Assembly: GCF_003967515.1 (NCBI RefSeq)
Contig: NZ_BIFQ01000001.1
Location: 124,001-188,000, forward strand
Source: Dictyobacter aurantiacus
GTDB lineage: Bacteria > Chloroflexota > Ktedonobacteria > Ktedonobacterales > Ktedonobacteraceae
Length of the DNA stretch: 64,000 bases
Reading direction: 5' to 3'
The notes beneath the pieces are model-generated. The model saw only the letters and a program-made list of their open reading frames with translations. It was not told the DNA's origin and made no database searches. Position numbers and translations under genes: made by a program. How positions within the stretch are numbered: position 1 is the first letter of the stretch; each line of letters opens with the position of its first letter. Positions 18,654 through 29,388 of the stretch are shown one piece after another.

Positions 18654-20057
18654 CTAGCGTCGATAGCGCGTTTTACCACCTACTTCATCCTTATTAAGAC
18701 GTCGGTTCAGATGGAGGCCTTCGAGGATAAACTCAATGCTAGACGCAACTAAAGCTGGATTTCCCCGGCCGTGCAGTTTGTCAATCGCTTTGCTCAGACC
18801 ACCGACCTTTGAGAGTTGGTTGACATATTCCATCGAGGGCATGTCTTCACCAACCTGAACATTTAGTCCACGCTCAAAACCTGCTACTAATTGCTCAAAT
18901 TCACGCTGCTCGAAGTACTGTCCAAACACGCTGAGAATAGCGTTATTAATCAACTTCTGAACGACACGCTCTTCTTTGATATCACCAACAGCGTCCAACT
19001 CGATCTTGCCGCTGGTCGATGCCATGATGGCCTCCAGGTCACTAACGCGGGGCACAACCTGCCGCTCCTTTAAGCGGAGCGCCCTGCGACTGGCATTGCT
19101 GAGCACATTTTCGTAGTTCGAAACGGTGACACGCACACTCACACCAGAACGCTGGCTGATGTCGTTGCTGTGCCGGGCCAGGTGGGTCACTTCCGCGATC
19201 ACTTCTTTCATAAATTGCGGGACCACCACATCCAGACCCTCGGTCAGGAATTTGCTGCTCTCCTCTTCCATGATCGCAATTTCATGATCAATGGTGAGAG
19301 GATAATGGGTACGAATTTCTGAACCAACTCGGTCTTTCAGTGGTGTAATGATACGACCACGATTGGTATAGTCCTCCGGGTTCGCGCTGGCAACTACATA
19401 TACATCCAGTGGCAGGCGAATCTTATATCCACGGATCTGGACGTCGCGCTCCTCCATAATATTGAGCAGACCAACCTGGATACGCTCGGCTAGGTCTGGT
19501 AGCTCATTGATACAAAAGATGCCACGATTCGTGCGCGGGATCATACCATAGTGGATGGTCAGCTCATCGGAAAGATAACGGCCTTCAGCCACACGGACCG
19601 GGTCAACCTCACCCACAAGATCGGAGATAGTGATATCAGGAGTCGCTAGCTTCTCACCATAACGACGATCCCTTGAAATCCACTCGATTTCCGTGCGATC
19701 ACCAAATTCGGCGATTTTATCGCGGCCAGCCTTGCTTATCGGATCAAACGGATCATCATTGATTTCACTGCCGGCAATAATTGGAATATATTCATCTAAT
19801 AAATTCACCAGGCTGCGTGCGATACGCGTCTTGGCCTGACCTCGTTCACCAAGGAAGATAATATCTTGCCCTGAGAGGATAGCATTCTCAATCTGAGGAA
19901 TCACGGTGTCCTCGTAGCCAATGATCCCTGGGAATAGCTCTTCTCCATCACGAATCTTCTGGATAAGATTTTTCCGCATTTCTGCTTTCACGGAAAGCAC
20001 CTTATATCCACTATCACGCAATTCACCAATAGTGCGCGGTCGTGTAGTGATAGTCAT
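18654..20057 (-). CDS. MoxR/magnesium chelatase-like AAA+ ATPase
   Basis: 467-residue AAA+ ATPase. The Walker A loop reads FLGERGQAKTR, with Ala where the last Gly of GxGKT is usual. Walker B is RGIFCINELPDL, sensor 1 is VYVVASANPEDYTNRG, and the arginine-rich ITPLKDRVGSEI segment follows. Residues 320-467 are the C-terminal lid. It leads the operon with the VWA protein, the usual MoxR-VWA pairing. The region 20058-20303 upstream should hold the promoter and the terminator of the preceding permease gene. Related two-gene sets are found in Deinococcus-Thermus and Chloroflexota genomes. Confidence 0.85.
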   Translation of the reverse strand: MTITTRPRTIGELRDSGYKVLSVKAEMRKNLIQKIRDGEELFPGIIGYEDTVIPQIENAILSGQDIIFLGERGQAKTRIARSLVNLLDEYIPIIAGSEINDDPFDPISKAGRDKIAEFGDRTEIEWISRDRRYGEKLATPDITISDLVGEVDPVRVAEGRYLSDELTIHYGMIPRTNRGIFCINELPDLAERIQVGLLNIMEERDVQIRGYKIRLPLDVYVVASANPEDYTNRGRIITPLKDRVGSEIRTHYPLTIDHEIAIMEEESSKFLTEGLDVVVPQFMKEVIAEVTHLARHSNDISQRSGVSVRVTVSNYENVLSNASRRALRLKERQVVPRVSDLEAIMASTSGKIELDAVGDIKEERVVQKLINNAILSVFGQYFEQREFEQLVAGFERGLNVQVGEDMPSMEYVNQLSKVGGLSKAIDKLHGRGNPALVASSIEFILEGLHLNRRLNKDEVGGKTRYRR

Positions 20058-20194
20058 TCAGTTTATGCTACCTTTCTTGGGGGGTTGGCTCGTGTGATAC
20101 ATGTCTGGGATTGAGGGCGGGTAACCGATCCGGCATGTTCCAACGGGACCAAAAAACATGTGGAACCATACTTGATTCTACAGCCTGCAATGAG

Positions 20195-20273
20195 AAAACG
20201 CAAGGGTAAACCATCTGTAAACGTTTGCTACAGTTGCATTTTCATGCCTTTTTCTGGTTTATCCTTGCGTTTT
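20195..20273 (-). terminator. Terminator hairpin after the KimA-like permease
   Basis: Arms of 19 nt (20195-20213 and 20255-20273) with 18 matches, outer bases AAAACGCAAGG / CCTTGCGTTTT, and a 41-nt loop. On the minus strand the hairpin ends in GCGTTTTCT, 31 bp or more after the permease stop and before the MoxR operon. Confidence 0.6.
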
Positions 20274-20303
20274 TTGTCGCAGAGTGCGTTTTAATCCGCT
20301 ACG

Positions 20304-22457
20304 CTAGACCGCTCTGGCCATGCGTGTGGGCAGATGCTGTGGTACGCTGGTGACGACGATGCCCGGCCGGAAGAGCAGGGCAGCCTTGAGGGTCAGCGCC
20401 GTCTGGTTGTGCAAAAGGTGCTCCCATAGATGGGTCACGATAAATTCCGGTAGTAATACGGTCAGCGTGTAGTCCGGATACAGTTCATGAACGGTATCAA
20501 TATACGCCAGTAAGGGGCGTCTCAGCGAGCGGTATGGTGATTCGATAACCACCAGTTCGGTCTTTTCGCTGGCCCCGATATTGGGACGCCACTGCTTCCA
20601 TGCTTCACGCACGCGCTGCTCGTCTTCCGCATCGATCGCGACATGGACAGCGATGACATTATCAGAGATCGAACGGGCATAGGAGAGACTCTGGACAGAA
20701 ACCCGGTCCATACCCGCGATCGGTACGATGAACAGGTGCTTGATGTCAGCCGGTTTGGCTGGAATGTTCGTGGTACGCTCCTGTTCGACCCGCTTGTAGT
20801 GAGCATGAATTCCCATGAACATTAATACCAGCACGGGGATCAATACGACAACGATCCAGGCGCCGGATAAAAACTTGGTATACGCGATGACCAGCGCTAC
20901 CAGGGCCGTCGTCAGGGCACCCGTTCCATTGATAATGGCGCTGCGTATCCAGTTCTTTTGCTGGCCTCGCAACCTCCACCAGTGCAATACCATACCACTC
21001 TGGGAGAGCGTGAAGGACATAAAGACGCCCACTGCATATAAGTCAATCAGATGGTCGACGCTGCCATCAAAGACCAGCAACAGGGTGCTGGCCATAATCG
21101 CCAGGCAGACAATGCCGATCGAGAAGGCCAGGCGGTCCCCACGAAAGGCGAACTGATGGGGCAAGAAGTTGTCGCGCGCCAGCAAGGATGCCAGGCGTGG
21201 AAAATCCGCGTAACTGGTGTTGGCCGCCAGCGTCAAGATCAACAGGATTCCGAGCTGGAAGACGGGAAACATGAAGGCCAGCGGACCACTGAAGACATGG
21301 GTGGCGATCTGCGCAATCACGGTCTGGTTACCGCTGGGATCTGGCGCGATCCCATTGGTGAGGGTAAGGATGGTGATGCCGCCGAATAAGAAGCCAAGGA
21401 TGATAGCCATCCACATCAAGGTGGTTCTGGCGTTTCTGGTTTCTGGCTTCTTAAAGGCTGGTACCCCGTTGGAGATCGCCTCAACACCTGTCATGGCGGA
21501 ACAGCCCGAGGCAAATGCCCTCAGGACCAGGAACAGCGAAACGGATTCGGTTACTTTGACCGCCTGGTTATTTATCGTGTGAAACGTGCCAATCAACGGC
21601 TGATGATGGATCACAAAGGCATCAAAAATACCTACAATAATCATCAAGGCCGCGCTAAAGACAAAGAAGTAGGTAGGAATGGAAAAAATAGAGCCCGACT
21701 CACGTACACCGCGCAGGTTTACGACTGTAATGAGAATTACCAGCGCCACATCCACCCAGGCCTCTAAATGGGGCGCATTCAAAAAGTGAAAGAAAGGAAT
21801 TGAAGCAAGATTTTGCACACCCGAAGCCACGCTTACCGAGACGGTTAACACATAATCGATCAGGAGCGAGGCGGCTGCGATCAGTCCAGCCTGTACACCC
21901 AGATTGTCTTTAGCCACTATATAAGAACCACCACCGTTGGGATAGGCAGGGATTGTCTGGCTATATGATAGGGCAACGATTGCTAATAGGACAATGATGG
22001 CGATACTGATGGGCAAGATCAAATGTAAAGAGGTTAATCCCGCGAAGATGAGAACCCCCATACAGGCTTCAGTGGCATAGGCTACTGAGGAGATCGCGTC
22101 CGACGAGAGGACCGCCAGCGCTTTGAATTTGGTCAGCCGCTCATGTTCCGCCTGCGAATTAGCCAGTGGGGCACCAATCAATGCCCTTTTAATATAGTAA
22201 AAGATGCGACTCCCACCCTGCGGCGGGGCTAGCATCTCATCGGTAGCCTTGAGTAATCCAGGACTGACGCTCTCCAGAGCCTTTTTACTGGGCCGAACCG
22301 TTCGAATCCGTTCGTAACTGGGATACTTCCCTCGAATAATTTCTGTACGAACAATGCGAGCAGGATCATCTTCATCGATGAAACCTGGAGCCTCCAGCAT
22401 ATCTTCTTGTACGTTCTTGTCAGAGGTATTGAGGATCCGTGTTTCCTTCTGATCCAT
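20304..22457 (-). CDS. APC-superfamily permease, KimA-like potassium importer with C-terminal USP-type domain
   Basis: 717 residues. A 100-residue hydrophilic N-terminus is followed by LTKFKALAVLSSDAISSVAYATE, which closely follows the start of KimA (YdaO) K+ importers, then twelve or so helices including AYPNGGGSYIVAKDNLG. After about residue 540 a soluble domain (HLFIVPIAGMDRVSVQSLSYA...) resembles the cytoplasmic domain of KimA. A potassium role is further suggested by the kdp operon downstream on the map. ATG 22457 is chosen because AGGAGAG precedes it by nine bases. I looked for a c-di-AMP riboswitch upstream and did not recognise one. A role in amino-acid uptake remains possible. Confidence 0.78.
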   Translation of the reverse strand: MDQKETRILNTSDKNVQEDMLEAPGFIDEDDPARIVRTEIIRGKYPSYERIRTVRPSKKALESVSPGLLKATDEMLAPPQGGSRIFYYIKRALIGAPLANSQAEHERLTKFKALAVLSSDAISSVAYATEACMGVLIFAGLTSLHLILPISIAIIVLLAIVALSYSQTIPAYPNGGGSYIVAKDNLGVQAGLIAAASLLIDYVLTVSVSVASGVQNLASIPFFHFLNAPHLEAWVDVALVILITVVNLRGVRESGSIFSIPTYFFVFSAALMIIVGIFDAFVIHHQPLIGTFHTINNQAVKVTESVSLFLVLRAFASGCSAMTGVEAISNGVPAFKKPETRNARTTLMWMAIILGFLFGGITILTLTNGIAPDPSGNQTVIAQIATHVFSGPLAFMFPVFQLGILLILTLAANTSYADFPRLASLLARDNFLPHQFAFRGDRLAFSIGIVCLAIMASTLLLVFDGSVDHLIDLYAVGVFMSFTLSQSGMVLHWWRLRGQQKNWIRSAIINGTGALTTALVALVIAYTKFLSGAWIVVVLIPVLVLMFMGIHAHYKRVEQERTTNIPAKPADIKHLFIVPIAGMDRVSVQSLSYARSISDNVIAVHVAIDAEDEQRVREAWKQWRPNIGASEKTELVVIESPYRSLRRPLLAYIDTVHELYPDYTLTVLLPEFIVTHLWEHLLHNQTALTLKAALLFRPGIVVTSVPQHLPTRMARAV

Positions 22458-22671
22458 CGCTTGTGCTCTCCTATAGTGCCACAGCATCGAGAATAAGGTG
22501 GACAGCGATTCCAGCAGTGTTCAACATACATAGCGTATCCTGTACACAAAGTCGCCGGGCAGCGTCCAGCTTCACATAACTGATGAATTATATGGCATAG
22601 GATCTCAAGAAACCCTAAAGAAAAGAAGCGATTCTCTCAATATTTTATCAGCGCTCTTTTTCTATTGTCCT

Positions 22672-22698
22672 GGTAGTGTTCAGGCGTCCGTCACTACC
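22672..22698 (-). terminator. Hairpin after the UspA-like gene
   Basis: GGTAGTG / CACTACC, extended by CC/GG beyond a G-T pair, lying just after the stop of the USP-like gene at 22709. On the minus strand it is followed by an A-rich stretch, so termination strength is uncertain. Confidence 0.45.
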
Positions 22699-22708
22699 GG
22701 GTGCGCAT

Positions 22709-23215
22709 CTATGTCTGCGGCATCAATGCTGGCTTCTTTTTGCTCGCCCGGGACATACGCGACAGCCAGAAAATAGAGCGCTCTTTCCATCTCTGCCATG
22801 TTGGATATCTGAGAGGCAAACTAACAATGAGGAGAGGAATGTGGCTGTTGAACAGTAATTGCTGCATCTCCTCATGGCTGATTAGCAGCGCTTTTTTGTG
22901 GCGCATAAATAGTAAGATGGCGTCACATTCCATTTCGCTGGATAGAGCCTGCATGCTTTTAGCGCTATCGATGCTATAGAACTCTATCGATTCAACCGGT
23001 ACCTGAAAGCGCCGCGCTTTGTAATCAGCCAGAATCAAAAAATCTTGCGATTGCTCGATATGACCTGGCAATGGACGTTGCGATTTTCGATCTGTAGATC
23101 GCGTAAGCCACGATCCCACAACCAGTGTCGCCTGCGTCTGGCGCGCAAATAGAAACGCATAATCGAGGGCGGGGCCATCGATGCCATGCGTAAAAGGAAG
23201 CAACAAACGTCTCAT
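22709..23215 (-). CDS. Universal stress protein-like (UspA superfamily)
   Basis: 168 residues beginning MRRLLLPFTHGIDGPALDYAF, the usual beta1-alpha1 of the UspA fold, and with a terminal strand HIPLLIVSLPL. The C-terminal ATP-binding GSxG motif seen in nucleotide-binding members is not evident, so this looks like a non-ATP-binding or diverged form. It lies 126 bp downstream of the KdpD N-terminal gene and is likely the last gene of the kdp transcript. KdpD itself carries a USP domain, and this protein could extend that sensing function. Confidence 0.62.
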   Translation of the reverse strand: MRRLLLPFTHGIDGPALDYAFLFARQTQATLVVGSWLTRSTDRKSQRPLPGHIEQSQDFLILADYKARRFQVPVESIEFYSIDSAKSMQALSSEMECDAILLFMRHKKALLISHEEMQQLLFNSHIPLLIVSLPLRYPTWQRWKERSIFWLSRMSRASKKKPALMPQT

Positions 23216-23341
23216 CGAGAACGTCTCCCCACTCTAGCAACTGTTGGATCTTACTACATCACAGTTTCAAAAATAAAATATCAGCGCATGTATATGCTTT
23301 GTAAACAACAACAGTCCGCACCTATCAGGTCATTCCCGAAC

Positions 23342-24634
23342 TTATTCCTGGCGCCCGGGTCTACGTTTGAGGGGAACCAGGTGGATATCGGCATCAGAGG
23401 TTAAACGCAAAACGCGATTGGTGACCGAGCCATACAGCAGGACCTCCCACCGGCTATGCGCTGGCTGCCCCAATACGACCTGGGTAACATGCTTTTGCTT
23501 CACCAGATCCGCAATAGTGCCAGCGATGTCGGTGCTGCTACGCCGAATAATTTCCGCGCCCAGGTCTTCAGCCAACAAGGCATGCTCGTCTACTTTCTTT
23601 TGGATCTCTGCGTATCGCTTCTTTATATCGCTGCCATATTTAATGAATGCGATGGCTTTACGTAGAAATGCAGGATAGCCGGTTAGCTGGATCGAGACCG
23701 CGATCAGGTCCGCATGCAGTCCATGCGCTAGTCTCCAGGCGTCGCGAATGATTTCGCGGCTCTGTGGCCGGTGGTCAAAACCAACCAGCACGCGCTCGGT
23801 AGTGGGCCACTGCGCTTTGATGTCATGTTCGGTCATATACCTCTGCAGCTGTGACTCTGCTTTATTCGCCGTTAGACGCAGAGCTAACTCGCGCAGAGCG
23901 GTCAGGTTCCCTTCGCGGAAAAAGTTTTTTAAGGCCGGCTCAATACGTTCCGGCGGATAAATATTGCCGTGCTTCATGCGCTGACGCAAGGCGTAGGGTG
24001 CGATATCAATCAGCTCAACTTCGTCGGCCTGGTCCAGAATACGGTCAGGCAGGGTTTCGCGCACGCGCACACCAGTGATGCTCTCCACTAAATCATTGAG
24101 GCTCTCTAAGTGCTGCACATTGAGCGTGGTTACGACATCGATTCCGGCATCCAGGATATCCAATACGTCCTGATAACGCTTATGGTGCTTCGAGCCCGCG
24201 ACGTTGGTGTGAGCCAACTCATCTATCAACACGATCTGTGGATGACGCGCGATAATAGCTCCAGTATCCATCTCCTCAAGATGCACTCCTCTATAGGCGA
24301 TGGTTTGACGAGGGATGATCTCAAGGTCACCTATCTGCGCCTGAGTCTGCTCGCGCCGGTGGGTCTCCACATAGCCGATCACGACGTCAGAGCCTCGCTC
24401 TTTGCGGCGGCGCCCTTCGTTGAGCATGGCATAGGTCTTTCCGACACCCGCTGATGCGCCAAGGTAGACGCGTAAACGTCCACGGCGCTTGTCTCCTTGA
24501 TCGTGGTCGGTATGCGCAATGCTGCTGGATTGCTGATCACCATCATCCTCACGCAAGCGATAGCGGTCCAGCAAAGCCTCTGGATCTGGACGGCCGTCAT
24601 CCTGTATGCGTTTATCTGGAGGCAGTGCACCCAT
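23342..24634 (-). CDS. kdpD: KdpD N-terminal sensor half (KdpD domain + USP domain, no kinase)
   Basis: 430 residues. After a 50-residue hydrophilic start comes the KdpD domain: Walker A YLGASAGVGKTYAMLNEG, Walker B VLIDELAHTNVAGSKH and VVTTLNVQHLESLND. Residues 285-425 form the universal stress protein domain (RVLVGFDHRPQSREII ... VTQVVLGQPAHSRWEVLLYGS). The frame stops there, with none of the four-helix membrane unit, GAF or kinase domains of full KdpD. Those are encoded at 33841-35541. Because it is the fifth structural gene after kdpC, it should be made with the pump and could act as a potassium or c-di-AMP sensing partner. The Shine-Dalgarno is weak. Confidence 0.9.
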   Translation of the reverse strand: MGALPPDKRIQDDGRPDPEALLDRYRLREDDGDQQSSSIAHTDHDQGDKRRGRLRVYLGASAGVGKTYAMLNEGRRRKERGSDVVIGYVETHRREQTQAQIGDLEIIPRQTIAYRGVHLEEMDTGAIIARHPQIVLIDELAHTNVAGSKHHKRYQDVLDILDAGIDVVTTLNVQHLESLNDLVESITGVRVRETLPDRILDQADEVELIDIAPYALRQRMKHGNIYPPERIEPALKNFFREGNLTALRELALRLTANKAESQLQRYMTEHDIKAQWPTTERVLVGFDHRPQSREIIRDAWRLAHGLHADLIAVSIQLTGYPAFLRKAIAFIKYGSDIKKRYAEIQKKVDEHALLAEDLGAEIIRRSSTDIAGTIADLVKQKHVTQVVLGQPAHSRWEVLLYGSVTNRVLRLTSDADIHLVPLKRRPGRQE

Positions 24635-24755
24635 ATGTCTCTATCCATCTCCCCATCATTGGTAGCTTGCTTACCGTTTCTTCCCTACTTTACCACACTA
24701 TAGGGCCGCGACAGCTCTGGTGTTGGCGTCGCAGTCCATGGGTGTGCGGGCCCAT

Positions 24756-25358
24756 TTATTTTTCCAGGGCATCCAGTGCCAGGTTCAGATCCAGTACATT
24801 GACATGATCTTCGCCCAGGATACCCAGGAAACGACCCTGTACATGGTTCATCACCAGCGTCTTCACGGCCTCCTGACTCAGACCACGCTCTTTAGAGATA
24901 CGGGGTATCTGGAAGAGGGCCCCTGCCACCGAGATGTCCGGGTCCAGACCCGATCCAGAAGCGGTAACCAGGTCAACCGGTACCGGCGTGCCAGGATTCT
25001 CCTTCTGCAACGCCTGAACGTTCTGCTGCACATTTTTTAGCAGCGTGCTGTTCGTGGGTCCGAGATTGGAGGCCGATGAGTTCTGCGCATTATAGGGCTC
25101 GCTCTTACTGGAGTCCGTCTCCGAGAGGGTCGCGGATGGCCGGCCATGAAAGTAGCGAGCCGATGTCCAATATTGTCCGATAAGGTCGGAGCCAACCTGC
25201 TTCCCATCTGAAGTCGTGTGGATACTGCCGTTGGCCTGATAGGGAAAAATCAGCTGAGATAGACCTGTGGCGATTCCCGGATACAGAAAGCCTGTGACGA
25301 TTGTGAACACGAGTGTTAAAACAATCGCTGGCCGAATATTTTTTTTGATGGTCTTCAT
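24756..25358 (-). CDS. kdpC: Potassium-transporting ATPase subunit C
   Basis: 200 residues. One N-terminal membrane helix (AIVLTLVFTIVTGFLYPGIAT), then a soluble domain with YFHGRPSAT, GSGLDPDISVAGALFQIPRI and the terminal ILGEDHVNVLDLNLALD, all KdpC marks. It stabilises the KdpFABC complex and raises ATP affinity. It follows kdpB by 19 bp. Confidence 0.96.
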   Translation of the reverse strand: MKTIKKNIRPAIVLTLVFTIVTGFLYPGIATGLSQLIFPYQANGSIHTTSDGKQVGSDLIGQYWTSARYFHGRPSATLSETDSSKSEPYNAQNSSASNLGPTNSTLLKNVQQNVQALQKENPGTPVPVDLVTASGSGLDPDISVAGALFQIPRISKERGLSQEAVKTLVMNHVQGRFLGILGEDHVNVLDLNLALDALEK

Positions 25359-25377
25359 TTCACTTCCCCTATCCTTG

Positions 25378-27513
25378 CTAGGCGAGATGCAGCAACACTA
25401 GCAAGAGGTCAATAAGTTTGATACCTATAAATGGAACAATCAACCCACCCAGTCCATACATCAATAGATTACGCCGCAGGAGCGGGCCCGCGCCCAATGG
25501 ACGATAAGTCACTCCGCGCAGAGCCAGTGGGACCAATGCGATAATGATCAGGGCATTAAAGATTACCGCCGACAAGATGGCGCTATGTGGTGTAGCCAGG
25601 TGCATAATATTTAAGGCGCCCAGTTCGGGAAAAGCGACCGTAAACATAGCCGGAATAATCGCAAAGTATTTGGCAACGTCGTTGGCGATACTGAACGTGG
25701 TCAACGCTCCCCTGGTCATCAATAACTGCTTGCCGACTTCGACAACTTCAATTAATTTGGTGGGATTCGAGTCGAGGTCGACCATGTTGGCGGCCTCTTT
25801 GGCGGCCTGGGTGCCCGTATTCATGGCGACACCGACATCGGCCTGCGCCAGCGCGGGAGCGTCATTGGTGCCGTCACCAGTCATAGCCACCAGACGTCCA
25901 CCGGCCTGCTGCTCTCGAATCAGCTGCATCTTGGTCTCAGGTGTGGCCTGCGCCAGGAAATCATCAACACCAGCCTCTTTGGCGATAGCGGCGGCCGTCA
26001 GCGGATTGTCACCGGTGATCATAATGGTGCGAATGCCCATGCGACGCAACTGATCAAAGCGCTCATGCATGCCACCCTTGACGATATCTTTGAGCTCAAT
26101 GACGCCCAGGACTCTGGCCTCTTTCTTCGTCGCTCCATTGGAACCAATGCGCTGGGATTCCGCGACTACCAGTGGCGTGCTGCCACCACGAGCAATCGAA
26201 CTGACCAGTTGCTCCAGTTCACTGTCCGCTGAACCTCCCAGTTCTTTGACATAGTTCAAAACCGACTCGGACGCGCCTTTACGCACCGAGTGCATCGAGC
26301 CGTCGGCATGACCATTGAGGTCCACGCCGCTCATGCGCGTCTGGGCAGAGAAAGGGACAAAGGTCGCATGCCCGTCAGCCTCTTCATGCAACCCATAGCG
26401 CTCATTCGCCAGCGCCACAATTGAGCGCCCTTCAGGCGTCTCGTCCGCCAGGCTGGACAGGAGCGCGGCATGCGCCAACTCTTTCTCCTCCACACCTTTC
26501 AGTGGGACAAAGCGACTGGCCATGCGGTTGCCCAGCGTAATCGTGCCGGTCTTATCCAGCAGGAGCACGTCGACATCGCCAGCGGCCTCAACCGCGCGCC
26601 CGCTCATGGCCAGTACGTTGCGCTGCACCATACGGTCCATCCCCGCGATGCCAATGGCGGACAACAGACCACCAATAGTAGTCGGGATCAGGCAGACCAG
26701 CAAGGCCACCAGCGTGGTGATCGAGACCGGACTGTGCGAGTAGATGGCAAAAGGTTCCAGGGTTACAACCGCCAGCAAGAAGATGATGGTCAGGCTGGCC
26801 AGCAGAATATTCAAAGCAATCTCGTTCGGCGTTTTCTGACGCGCCGCGCCTTCCACCAGGGCAATCATCCGGTCAAGGAAAGTCTCGCCGGGATTGGCGC
26901 TGATCTGGACTACAATCCAATCCGACAGGACCCGCGTGCCACCGGTGACAGCGCTGCGATCACCACCACTTTCGCGGATGACCGGGGCCGATTCTCCGGT
27001 AATAGCGGATTCATCGACCGACGCGACACCTTCTACTACATCACCATCACCCGGGATGACGTCACCGGCCTCAACCAGCACAAAGTCTCCTTTGCGCAGG
27101 TCCGGCGCGGCTACCTCTTGATAATCAGACTGCCGTCGGCCCTGCTTAAGTCGCTTCGCCATCGTGGTGGTGCGGGTCTTGCGCAGGGTGTCGGCCTGTG
27201 CTTTTCCTCGTCCTTCCGCCATGGCTTCAGCGAAATTGGCAAAGATGACGGTAAACCAGAGCCAGATCGAAACAGCCAGCACGAAGAAGGTTTCACTGGC
27301 GGGACCGATAAAGAGGTAACGCACAAATTCCACCGTTGTAATCACGCTGCCGATCTCAACCACAAACATGACCGGATTCTTGAGCTGCCAGCGTGGATCC
27401 AGCTTCTTCAGCGAGTCCACCAGGGCACGGCGTATAATCGGTCCATTAAAGATGGAACTGGCACTTTTGCGCCGCGTCTTCCATTGCTTTGCTTCTAGTG
27501 AATCAGTACTCAT
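25378..27513 (-). CDS. kdpB: Potassium-transporting P-type ATPase subunit B
   Basis: 711 residues. The phosphorylated Asp is in [14 protein letters not shown]; the actuator loop is [12 protein letters not shown], the hinge [17 protein letters not shown], and the regulatory TGE region lies in order. Membrane helices are placed as in type IA pumps. It powers K+ uptake with KdpA, KdpC and KdpF. Only 3 bp separate it from kdpA and 19 bp from kdpC. Confidence 0.97.
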   Translation of the reverse strand: MSTDSLEAKQWKTRRKSASSIFNGPIIRRALVDSLKKLDPRWQLKNPVMFVVEIGSVITTVEFVRYLFIGPASETFFVLAVSIWLWFTVIFANFAEAMAEGRGKAQADTLRKTRTTTMAKRLKQGRRQSDYQEVAAPDLRKGDFVLVEAGDVIPGDGDVVEGVASVDESAITGESAPVIRESGGDRSAVTGGTRVLSDWIVVQISANPGETFLDRMIALVEGAARQKTPNEIALNILLASLTIIFLLAVVTLEPFAIYSHSPVSITTLVALLVCLIPTTIGGLLSAIGIAGMDRMVQRNVLAMSGRAVEAAGDVDVLLLDKTGTITLGNRMASRFVPLKGVEEKELAHAALLSSLADETPEGRSIVALANERYGLHEEADGHATFVPFSAQTRMSGVDLNGHADGSMHSVRKGASESVLNYVKELGGSADSELEQLVSSIARGGSTPLVVAESQRIGSNGATKKEARVLGVIELKDIVKGGMHERFDQLRRMGIRTIMITGDNPLTAAAIAKEAGVDDFLAQATPETKMQLIREQQAGGRLVAMTGDGTNDAPALAQADVGVAMNTGTQAAKEAANMVDLDSNPTKLIEVVEVGKQLLMTRGALTTFSIANDVAKYFAIIPAMFTVAFPELGALNIMHLATPHSAILSAVIFNALIIIALVPLALRGVTYRPLGAGPLLRRNLLMYGLGGLIVPFIGIKLIDLLLVLLHLA

Positions 27514-27516
27514 CTC

Positions 27517-29256
27517 TTAAAATCTCTTTCCAACCAGCATCAGTAGATGTTCAACCACAGGACCCAGCGCATAGGCCGGGAAGTAGGTTAGAGCACCCAC
27601 AATCAAAATCACACCGATTAGCAGAACCACGAACAAAGGTCCTGTGGTTGGGAACGTACCCGCGTTGGCCGGCACCACTTTTTTCTTCACGATCGCTCCC
27701 GCCAATGCCATGACAGGTACCACAAAGGCGAAACGCCCGATCAACATCGCGAAACTCAACGTCCAGTTATAGAATGGTGTGTTCGCACTCAAACCGCCGA
27801 ATGCAGAGCCGTTGTTACCTGTACCGGATGTATAGGCATACAGTATTTCTGATAAGCCATGCGGACCTGGATTCAAAATCGAACTCATACCCGCCTGCAA
27901 CACAGCCGCGATAGCCGTAAAGCCCAGGATGGATGCTGGCAAGATCAAAATCGCCAGGGCGGCCATCTTCATCTCTTTCTGCTCGATCTTTTTGCCCAGG
28001 TATTCGGGCGTACGGCCAACCATCAAGCCAGCGATAAACACAGCCAGGACCGCGAAGATGAGCATGCCATACAGTCCAGAGCCAACGCCACCAAAGATGA
28101 TCTCGCCTAAAGCGATGTTGAGCATCGGAATCATGCCACCAAGAGGCGTGAAGCTATCAAAAAAGCCGTTAACAGCACCACACGAGGCATCGGTGGTGAT
28201 GGTCGAGAAAAGCGCGGTCTGGGTAATCCCAAAGCGTACTTCCTTGCCTTCCATATTGCCACCCGCCTGATATGCGGTGACCGCCTGGTTAGCTCCTAGA
28301 TGTGTCAGGAGAGGGTTGCCAGACTGCTCGGCAGGCAGGATCACAAACACCCCGATCAGGAAGAGAATCCCCATCGCCGCCCAGATCGCCCAGCCCTGTC
28401 TGGTGTTACCCGCCATCTTGCCAAACAGGTAGGTCAGACCTGCCGGGATCGCAAAGATGGCTAGCATCTCGACCATGTTGGTAATAACATTTGGATTTTC
28501 AAATGGATGCGCCGAGTTGGCATTAAAGAAACCTCCGCCATTGGTGCCGAACTCTTTGATAATCTCCTGTGAGGCGACCGGTCCCTGAGCAATCACCTGC
28601 TTGACCCCTTCCAGGGTCACGACCTGGGTATAAGCATTAAAGTTCTGAATCACTCCCTGTGAGACCAGGACCAGGGCGCCAACAATTGAAATCGGTAACA
28701 GAACATAGAGAATGCAGCGAGTAATATCTACCCAGAAATTCCCCAGATGCTGCGCGCTGCGCCTGGTCAGACCACGCACAAAAGCCAGCGCCAGGGCGAT
28801 GCCGGTCGCCGCCGAGGCGAAGTTATGGAAAGCCAGGCCCGCCATCTGCGTAAGATAGGACATGGTCTGCTCGCCAGCATATGCCTGCCAGTTGGTGTTG
28901 GAAGTAAAGCTGGCAGCAGTATTAAAGGCCAGTTGCGGCTCGACCGCGCCAAATCCCTGGGGATTGAACAGGGGACCATGCCACTGCTGGGTGCGCTCGA
29001 AAAGATAGAGCAGCAACATGCCGGCCACGCTGAATAACAGCATCGAAATGGTATAACCGGTCCATTTCTGCTCTTCCTCGGCATCAACACCCGAGAGACG
29101 ATAAAACACACGCTCTACGGGAGCGAACACAGGGGTTAACCAGGTTCGTTCACCCGTAAAGACTCTTGTCATATAGAGACCCAACGGCTTGGTAATCAGT
29201 AAAAGAATTACCAGGTAGATAAGAACCTGTATGACGCTATTGGGCGTTATAGGCAT
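27517..29256 (-). CDS. kdpA: Potassium-transporting ATPase subunit A
   Basis: 579 residues, ten membrane helices, homologous to KtrB/Trk channels. The selectivity-filter loops are recognisable at [37 protein letters not shown] and [12 protein letters not shown]. It is the K+-conducting subunit of the high-affinity pump. It follows kdpF by 24 bp and precedes kdpB by 3 bp. Confidence 0.97.
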   Translation of the reverse strand: MPITPNSVIQVLIYLVILLLITKPLGLYMTRVFTGERTWLTPVFAPVERVFYRLSGVDAEEEQKWTGYTISMLLFSVAGMLLLYLFERTQQWHGPLFNPQGFGAVEPQLAFNTAASFTSNTNWQAYAGEQTMSYLTQMAGLAFHNFASAATGIALALAFVRGLTRRSAQHLGNFWVDITRCILYVLLPISIVGALVLVSQGVIQNFNAYTQVVTLEGVKQVIAQGPVASQEIIKEFGTNGGGFFNANSAHPFENPNVITNMVEMLAIFAIPAGLTYLFGKMAGNTRQGWAIWAAMGILFLIGVFVILPAEQSGNPLLTHLGANQAVTAYQAGGNMEGKEVRFGITQTALFSTITTDASCGAVNGFFDSFTPLGGMIPMLNIALGEIIFGGVGSGLYGMLIFAVLAVFIAGLMVGRTPEYLGKKIEQKEMKMAALAILILPASILGFTAIAAVLQAGMSSILNPGPHGLSEILYAYTSGTGNNGSAFGGLSANTPFYNWTLSFAMLIGRFAFVVPVMALAGAIVKKKVVPANAGTFPTTGPLFVVLLIGVILIVGALTYFPAYALGPVVEHLLMLVGKRF

Positions 29257-29280
29257 CTTTTCTTCCTCAATTTCAATCTA

Positions 29281-29376
29281 TTAGAACTTCTCAGGTGCCA
29301 GTAAGGCGATAAACAGATAAACAGCAATGATCAGTGTCACAAGACCAACCAGCAGATACTCCAGCGGCGTGTTCAT
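29281..29376 (-). CDS. kdpF: Potassium-transporting ATPase subunit F
   Basis: 31 residues, a single hydrophobic helix, MNTPLEYLLVGLVTLIIAVY then LFIALLAPEKF. This is the standard KdpF size and sequence style (LAPEKF ending). It stabilises the complex. It starts 12 bp after the micro-ORF stop, with GGGAGTGA upstream, and ends 24 bp before kdpA. Confidence 0.92.
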   Translation of the reverse strand: MNTPLEYLLVGLVTLIIAVYLFIALLAPEKF

Positions 29377-29388
29377 TGCGCTCACTCC

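Noticed and set aside
22488..22700. c-di-AMP (ydaO) riboswitch ahead of the KimA-like gene
   Set aside because: I looked for the conserved core of this class on the minus strand and did not find it.
26470..27498. 342-codon plus-strand frame over kdpB
   Set aside because: It is antisense to kdpB, which has all P-type ATPase motifs in its frame.
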